Of a DNA stretch of 10,885 nt, positions 6,371-10,885 are shown one piece after another. The notes below the pieces were generated by a model. The model did not search any database, was not told the origin of the DNA, and saw nothing but the letters and a program-made list of their open reading frames with translations. This DNA comes from Deltaproteobacteria bacterium (GTDB taxonomy: Bacteria; Desulfobacterota; DSM-4660; Desulfatiglandales; B25-G16). The stretch spans positions 1 to 10,885 of the forward strand of contig JAFDHR010000045.1 of NCBI GenBank assembly GCA_019308645.1, in the 5' to 3' direction. Within the stretch, counting starts at the first letter, position 1, and each line of letters starts with the position of its first letter. A program made the translations under genes and the position numbers.

Positions 6371-6796
6371 ATGGCAAATGAAAATCAAGCAGGTGGATGG
6401 TTGTATATCCCAGCGACGGATTTCCATCCAAGGACTCTTACGCTCCCGTCTACGGTAGATGCGGGTCGAAGTTACACCTTTGAAATAGGTGTCGCTCAGC
6501 GTATAGATACCGATGAGGACTTTGATGCATTCCAAAAGGTCAGATGTAACATACCCGGTCGTCCTGGTGATACGGAGATGTTCAAAACTGGACGGCCTGA
6601 TACTGACAAGCCTTTGGATATAACCGACCCCACTGTGTTGGCTCAACTCAAGGAGTTGATTGAGAGTGGTCAATTGAGGACAGGGGGGAGTTCATCCGAG
6701 ACTGATATAGTCGTTGATATTGGCAAGGACAAGCCTAGAGGAGTAACAACTGAAACGGTGGGATCTAGTGGGATGATAGGTGGGAAGGATGAATAG
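6371..6796 (+). CDS. Unrecognised head-region protein sharing a motif with TerL
   Basis: 141 residues, function unknown. I take the ATG at 6371 as the start because AAAGGA at 6356-6361 sits nine bases before it; the in-frame ATG at 6362 overlaps that site and would add only three residues. The N-terminal half (SYTFEIGVAQRIDTDEDFDAF) looks like a small beta-rich domain and resembles the opening of the next protein. A Gly/Asp-rich linker leads to LDITDPTVLAQLKELIESG (residues 82-100), near-identical to the terminase tail motif, then a Gly/Ser-rich end with VVDIGKDKPRG. Position between capsid and connector genes suggests a head-associated protein such as a decoration or accessory protein, but that is inference. 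Confidence 0.72.
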   Translation: MANENQAGGWLYIPATDFHPRTLTLPSTVDAGRSYTFEIGVAQRIDTDEDFDAFQKVRCNIPGRPGDTEMFKTGRPDTDKPLDITDPTVLAQLKELIESGQLRTGGSSSETDIVVDIGKDKPRGVTTETVGSSGMIGGKDE

Positions 6797-6807
6797 GGGG
6801 TGGGACA

Positions 6808-8073
6808 GTGCGTGTTTTTCTCACTCCCTTTGGGTCTAGATCCTACCACGTAGCTGCCGGCAATCAAGTATCTCAGAACTATACATTTACAGCGGGAGAA
6901 TGGACGGAAGTAACAAATCCGTCAGATTTAGCGTATCTTCTGTCTAATGATAGCTGCGTACTCAGAGAGAAGGAACCGCTTGGGGATAAGGTAGTTCTTT
7001 GCAATTGTGATGGGTTACAGGCTAGAGTTCGTTTTGATGACCCTGCATTGAACCTTGAATACTACGAGGAGTATGAAAAGGGGAAACTCTATAAAGTCCC
7101 TCTTCACATATATAAGGTTCTCAAAAAGCGTAATGGTTTTAGAGAAGTAACGTTGGCTGAGATGGCAGCAGCCTATTCCGAAGTAGTATCACCAGTTCAG
7201 TTAAATATGCGCATTTTGATAATTAGACACGGAGGGTTGGGGGACGTATTGCTGTCGCTGCCAACACTTTCAACTTTGAAACGGGTGTTACCCGATTGTG
7301 AAATTGTTTATGCGTGTGACGAGCGAAACAAGAGGCTTCTTCTTAACAATCCGTCGGTGACAAGGGCAGTTAATTTGGAGGAGGCCTATGAGTATCGTCC
7401 CTATGATTATGTGGCTGATTGGACTTATCCGTCTCAATCTGTCGAAGACCATCCGTTACAAGAAACCGTTCCTCGGCCAGATTTATTCGGGATTTTGGCA
7501 GGTTTTGATGAGTTAGATGACCATAAGATGCCAGTTTTTGTTCAGCCCAGTGAGGCTGAGGAAGCTGCTAAGCTCTTACCAGACAAGCATCCATTGGTCG
7601 CTGTCGGTGTTAGAGGAGCGAACTGGATGAGGATGATGTCTTCTGAGAAGTTGATAGGGATATTAGGTCGGATGGTGGATGCTGGCATGACACCAGTATG
7701 TTTGCATTACCAACATGAAGCGATTTGGGACATTGATGGCGTGGTCAATTTGACTGGTCAAACTGATACTGGGTTGCTTATAGCTGTTATGAATGCCTGC
7801 GATGCTGTTTTGACTGGAGATACTGGTCCAACCCATTTAGCTAATGCTCTTAACAAGCCTACACTTGCACTATATGGGCATGTAGATAACAAATTGAGGA
7901 TTGTAGACCAGCCGAACTGTACTATAATTCAGGGTAATAGATTTTGTGGCTGCCCACCTTGCAATTCGCATCAATATAAGTTTTGTACTCCACCAGCGCA
8001 ATGTCTGGAACAAATACCCGACGATTTGATTATGGATGAGCTAGGGAAGGTGTTGGAACGTGCCTGTTACTAG
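6808..8073 (+). CDS. GT9-family glycosyltransferase fused to a small N-terminal domain
   Basis: 421 residues in two parts. Residues 134-415 match the ADP-heptose-type GT9 family (inverting, GT-B fold): MRILIIRHGGLGDVLLSLPT (134-153), with the GGLGD loop at 142-146, and the donor-site motif GDTGPTHLANAL (337-348) followed by KPTLALYGH. A late cysteine group (C380, C382, C385, C393, C399) precedes CLEQI, typical of the family's C-terminus. Residues 1-130 are not part of GT9: a beta-rich stretch (YTFTAGEWTEVTNPSDLAYLL) like that in the preceding protein, then an unassigned linker. No ribosome site precedes Met134, so the fusion should be made as one chain. The start is GTG at 6808, with GGGGGTGG at 6797-6804. 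No signal peptide or membrane segment is evident. The gene lies between capsid and connector genes and overlaps the next by 14 bases. It likely glycosylates a virion or host component; the substrate is unknown. Confidence 0.85.
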   Translation: MRVFLTPFGSRSYHVAAGNQVSQNYTFTAGEWTEVTNPSDLAYLLSNDSCVLREKEPLGDKVVLCNCDGLQARVRFDDPALNLEYYEEYEKGKLYKVPLHIYKVLKKRNGFREVTLAEMAAAYSEVVSPVQLNMRILIIRHGGLGDVLLSLPTLSTLKRVLPDCEIVYACDERNKRLLLNNPSVTRAVNLEEAYEYRPYDYVADWTYPSQSVEDHPLQETVPRPDLFGILAGFDELDDHKMPVFVQPSEAEEAAKLLPDKHPLVAVGVRGANWMRMMSSEKLIGILGRMVDAGMTPVCLHYQHEAIWDIDGVVNLTGQTDTGLLIAVMNACDAVLTGDTGPTHLANALNKPTLALYGHVDNKLRIVDQPNCTIIQGNRFCGCPPCNSHQYKFCTPPAQCLEQIPDDLIMDELGKVLERACY

Positions 8074-8842
8074 GGCGTCGGACCATACTGTTTCTGGGTT
8101 GTCGGACGAGCGGTACTGCACCGTCCGCGATGTTTTGACTGTGCTTCGGCGTGTGTCAGTTGATGATGCCTATACAACTTTGGGTAGTTGGCTTAGCAGT
8201 GATGATCGTGACGAAGTTATCCGCTTTCACATTCCCGATGCTCGTATGTGGGTCAACGGGAAGGCTGGTCACGATTTTGATTACCACGAAGATGTCTCCA
8301 TAGCAGTGGATGGTAATGGATTGGACTGTTTGGATTTGAGTCACTTTGGGTTTGTTCCTCTCGTCTCTGTTTCTGATTTGGTTATTACAGATGATGACCA
8401 GGATGCTGATGATTACAAGTATTATTCTGATGGACGGATAAGACCAGTCCAAGTTGTTTCCACCATTAAATATACCACTGGCCGTACTTACCCGTTTTTC
8501 CTTTCAGGCACTCAGAATGTTGAGATGACCGTGACCTGGGGGTATGAAACTCCTCCTTACGATATTCGAGTAGCTCAGGCAAAGAAAGTAGCGGCGGATA
8601 TTCTAGGTCAGCTAAGTGCTGCTGACAATGAAGACGGAGTTATCCCCGGAGGAGCTACGAGCCTAAGATATGGCGATTTGAATATTAGAATGGGCAGCGA
8701 GGGGAGATATGCTGCTCAGATATTGAAGCTGGAAAATGATGCTTTGGAGACCTGTCTGCGACATAGATTTCCTAAGACACTTACTGCCAATTCGCGGGCT
8801 GTTGGTTCATACGCCAGATCGTCTGGGGTGATATGGGGCTGA
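8060..8842 (+). CDS. Head-tail connector (adaptor), gp6/gp15-like
   Basis: A 260-residue protein resembling phage head-tail adaptors, which bind the portal and begin the neck. Supporting pattern: an N-terminal YCTVRDVLTVLRRV helix, IPDARMWVNGKAGHDF (59-74), DGNGLDCLDLSHFGFVPLVSVSDLVI (84-109) and, after a beta stretch, FLSGTQNVEMTVTWGYETPPYDIRVAQAKKVAADIL (147-182), the classic order for this family. The C-terminal 70 residues include a helix and an Arg/Ser-rich tail. The GTG start at 8060 overlaps the glycosyltransferase gene by 14 bases, with GGGAAGG at 8044-8050 as the ribosome site. The following gene overlaps this one. Family call is good; the exact neck position is inferred from order. 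Confidence 0.78.
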   Translation: MPVTRASDHTVSGLSDERYCTVRDVLTVLRRVSVDDAYTTLGSWLSSDDRDEVIRFHIPDARMWVNGKAGHDFDYHEDVSIAVDGNGLDCLDLSHFGFVPLVSVSDLVITDDDQDADDYKYYSDGRIRPVQVVSTIKYTTGRTYPFFLSGTQNVEMTVTWGYETPPYDIRVAQAKKVAADILGQLSAADNEDGVIPGGATSLRYGDLNIRMGSEGRYAAQILKLENDALETCLRHRFPKTLTANSRAVGSYARSSGVIWG

Positions 8843-9432
8843 TGAGCAAACTTTGGATGCGGACCAGCCCAATGAGGATTTACAGGAACGCACCAGACCA
8901 GCGTCACGATTTGTCCGTGGTCCTTGATACTTCGGATATTTATGGGGAAGACAAGATGGGACGGATATTCCCAGATGAGCAGTCGTTGATGATGGCTAGT
9001 GAAGGCATTATTGAAACGACTGCGGAGCTTTGGGCGGACCCTGATGTGGATTTAGCTTTGGGTTATTTGGTGCTTGTTAAGAAGCCTCGTGTTTTGGAAG
9101 GAGTAAGGGAGGCGGTTACTACTACTCTTTCAGCTGATGCTGTTATTGGTGATACTGTTCTGTCTGTTGCTGATGATACTGGATTTGCATCGGGTGACCA
9201 GATTTCTATAAAATCAGACGCAACTGTTCAGCTTTGCAAAGTGAAGTCAGTAGACAGTAATGAACTGACTATTTATGATATAAATGCACTTGAAAGTGAT
9301 TTTGACGCGGGGTCAACTGTGTATGCTTGTAGATTCTACCAGGTTATTGCTCGGAGAACGCCTTATGACGCACTTGGACCATATCAGGTAGTCACGTTGA
9401 AGGAAATCATAGGCACAGCGGGGATGCTCTAA
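8833..9432 (+). CDS. Probable head closure (stopper) protein with inserted beta domain
   Basis: 199 residues, third neck gene by position. The N- and C-terminal parts (about 1-90 and 165-199) form the core, with PYDALGPYQVVTLKEI near the end. Between them lies a compact beta-domain signature: SADAVIGDTVLSVADDTGFASGDQISI (100-126) and ELTIYDINALESDFDAGSTVYAC (144-166). A similar pattern appears in the next protein. The start is uncertain: ATG 8833 overlaps the previous gene by ten bases, while ATG 8842 (three residues shorter) forms a TGATG stop/start overlap that favours coupling. The GGGG at 8825-8828 does not clearly choose between them. Stopper function rests on gene order between the adaptor and tail terminator candidates, not on a recognised motif. 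Confidence 0.6.
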   Translation: MGLMSKLWMRTSPMRIYRNAPDQRHDLSVVLDTSDIYGEDKMGRIFPDEQSLMMASEGIIETTAELWADPDVDLALGYLVLVKKPRVLEGVREAVTTTLSADAVIGDTVLSVADDTGFASGDQISIKSDATVQLCKVKSVDSNELTIYDINALESDFDAGSTVYACRFYQVIARRTPYDALGPYQVVTLKEIIGTAGML

Positions 9433-9433
9433 A

Positions 9434-10249
9434 TTGCGCCCAGATTATACGATAAATCCGTTCGAGGGCACCAGGAACCTTTGTCTTGGCCGTGTATTGC
9501 TGAAACAGGATGCCGCCCCCGCCGATACCAAAATATGTGTCGGTGAGGAGTTTACAGGTGATGATGCTGGCGCAGGAATTGTTGGCACCCATCTTTGGTA
9601 TAACAATCCACTGGAGCCAACCGACAAGGCAGTAATTGTTCAACCAAGTGCTGCCAATGAGCCAAACAGTATTGAGCACCAAGAGACCATTACTATTGAT
9701 ACTAGCAAATTGGGCACGAAGGAGTGGCATCTTTATACAACAAGTGGGATAACCCACGCGTATACAGTAGCTCGTGGGGCTTATGTAAGACTTTATACGT
9801 TACCTTCTTTGTGCAGCTCCTTGAAGTTAGTACAGCAGGACTTTCTTGCTTTGGGACCGCCTGACCCACAGAATACGTGGTTTCCTGGCATTTGGGTATT
9901 CGGAGCAAGAGTGAACCGGGAAGATTTGACTAATGTCCAATGGATTGATACTTATAGTATTATTGTGCGATATGCTCGTTTGATGGGCAAAGGATATGAC
10001 AGGCAAACTATTGTGGGGGAGATGGAGACGCTGGTAACGCTGCTTGGGGAGGATTATACATTGGGTGGTACTTGCTACGACTCTTATATTAGTAGACCAA
10101 TGCAGCTAGTTCCGACTCCAGGTCGAGTGACTGGTCCTAGCGGAGAGCGGAACGTGGCAACCGCCACAGGCAGCCAAATTGATTGGGGTGACATATACAT
10201 TGAAGCGAAGAGAATTTCGATTATTGACAAGGCGGCAACTCCAGTTTGA
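9434..10249 (+). CDS. Probable tail terminator / tail completion protein
   Basis: 271 residues starting at a TTG (9434), two bases after the previous stop. The central to C-terminal part reads like a tail-terminator fold: an extended FPGIWVFGARVNREDLTNVQWIDTYSIIVRYAR (150-182), a helix YDRQTIVGEMETLVTLLGE (188-206), then LGGTCYDSYISRPMQL (210-225) and a final strand DIYIEAKRISII. Such proteins cap the finished tail tube and join it to the head. The first 120 residues are extra: VLLKQDAAPADTKICVGEEF and AYTVARGAYVRLYTLP resemble the inserted beta domain of the upstream protein. Position directly before the tail-tube gene fits this role. Identification is by pattern and order only. No better start is visible, because MRPDYTINPF follows the stop directly and the ribosome site is weak. 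Confidence 0.6.
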   Translation: MRPDYTINPFEGTRNLCLGRVLLKQDAAPADTKICVGEEFTGDDAGAGIVGTHLWYNNPLEPTDKAVIVQPSAANEPNSIEHQETITIDTSKLGTKEWHLYTTSGITHAYTVARGAYVRLYTLPSLCSSLKLVQQDFLALGPPDPQNTWFPGIWVFGARVNREDLTNVQWIDTYSIIVRYARLMGKGYDRQTIVGEMETLVTLLGEDYTLGGTCYDSYISRPMQLVPTPGRVTGPSGERNVATATGSQIDWGDIYIEAKRISIIDKAATPV

Positions 10250-10271
10250 GAATGGAAGGAGGTAAAATACT

Positions 10272-10885
10272 ATGTTATTGACAGTTGGCCCGAGTTTAAG
10301 TAAACACGCTCGATTTGGCTTTGCTCTTCAGTCTGCTGAGGGCACACCAGAGGAGGGTGCTGCTAATACTAACTGGCTTCCGTTCAACGATACGTTGGAT
10401 TTCGCTCGAATGGGTAATGCTGAGATTTATCAGCAGGCAGACTATACTGACTATAACCATTTGATGTTTTCCAGTGGTCAGTGGTTCGAAGGTGGTGTCC
10501 CTGTCGCGCTACAGCCAACAGTGGCGTCTCTTGATGACTTGATTTCTTGGGTTATTGACCGCGACACAATGGGATATAACCAAGGTATGTTTGCGACAGT
10601 GTTCATTGTTGATCAATATCGGCAGCGGGAGATTTTGGAGGTGAAGGTGAGGGAAGCGACTATTACCTTTACTAAAGGTGAGGTTGTTAGATTCACCTTG
10701 GGGTTGGTTGGTAAGGAGGAAGTAACTCCTTATAACGGTCCCGTTGTTGATGTTGATACTGGTGGCCCGTACATATACAAGGAGGCTACTGTTACAACAG
10801 ACGTTGGGGGTATTGGGTCATTATCCGCTGATTATGAGTTTGAGGAGAAAGAAGTTCGCATTGATAATGTCCTTGAGGACCCCAG
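10272..10885 (+). CDS. Tail tube protein (3' end outside window)
   Basis: The frame opens with ATG at 10272, preceded by the strong AAGGAGGT at 10256-10263 (eight bases away), and stays open to the window end, giving 204 complete codons. The N-terminus (MLLTVGPSLSKHARFGFALQ, then EGTPEEGAANTNWLPFNDTL) has the look of phage tail tube subunits, which open with a glycine-containing strand followed by a Gln and a T-rich loop and polymerise into the tail tube. Later beta strands (EILEVKVREATITFTKGEVVRFTLGLVG) and a C-terminal repeat-like segment fit a tube beta barrel with an added domain. The strong ribosome site suits a high-copy protein. Position after the tail-terminator candidate agrees. Siphovirus or myovirus cannot be decided here, since no sheath gene is visible. 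Confidence 0.75.
   Translation, partial: MLLTVGPSLSKHARFGFALQSAEGTPEEGAANTNWLPFNDTLDFARMGNAEIYQQADYTDYNHLMFSSGQWFEGGVPVALQPTVASLDDLISWVIDRDTMGYNQGMFATVFIVDQYRQREILEVKVREATITFTKGEVVRFTLGLVGKEEVTPYNGPVVDVDTGGPYIYKEATVTTDVGGIGSLSADYEFEEKEVRIDNVLEDP

Noticed and set aside
7207..8073. Separate glycosyltransferase gene starting at Met134
   Set aside because: No Shine-Dalgarno sequence before the ATG at 7207, and the frame is open and uninterrupted from 6808.

Overview
The window is a contiguous piece of a tailed double-stranded DNA phage or prophage (Caudoviricetes, HK97-type capsid): the head and head-tail joining module. All genes are on the + strand. I cannot name the host. The clear Shine-Dalgarno sites (AAGGAGGT before the capsid gene, the tail-tube gene and an internal start) and a near-consensus sigma70-type promoter point to a bacterium. 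No integrase, repressor, lysis or host gene is present, so the sequence does not say whether the phage is temperate.

Layout from left to right: the 3' end of the large terminase gene (nuclease domain plus an unusual tail, 3-752); the portal gene (769-2634); a 397-base gene-poor gap (2635-3031); a 707-residue protease/scaffold polyprotein (3032-5155) containing an internal ribosome site and start that should also give a separate scaffold (4538-5155); the major capsid protein (5193-6224); a 146-base gap with one GC-rich hairpin; an unrecognised 141-residue protein (6371-6796); a GT9-family glycosyltransferase fused to a small N-terminal domain (6808-8073); three head-tail joining genes, probably adaptor, stopper and tail terminator (8060-10249); and the 5' part of a tail-tube gene cut by the window end (10272-10885). 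Gene order follows the assembly pathway: packaging motor, portal, protease and scaffold, shell, connector, tail.

The most unexpected element lies in the gap after the portal gene. A promoter (TTGACG, 17 bases, TATAAT) is followed about 165 bases later by a strong intrinsic terminator that ends 20 bases before the protease start codon. Between them are an 8-bp helix, a nested 8-bp hairpin and a 9-bp helix that crosses the first as a pseudoknot. The strand used in the crossing helix is also complementary to the 5' arm of the terminator, because a GATGGGAGC-like sequence is present twice. The element therefore looks like either a free-standing structured phage RNA of about 160 nt or a leader with a terminator/antiterminator switch upstream of the protease, scaffold and capsid genes.

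Other points of interest: two zinc ribbons inside the protease/scaffold protein; a 19-residue motif shared by the tail of the terminase and the tail of the 141-residue head protein; a glycosyltransferase tethered to what looks like a virion-associated domain; and a similar beta-rich insert in two neighbouring joining proteins. Family assignments come from reading the translated sequences by eye. No database search or folding program was run.
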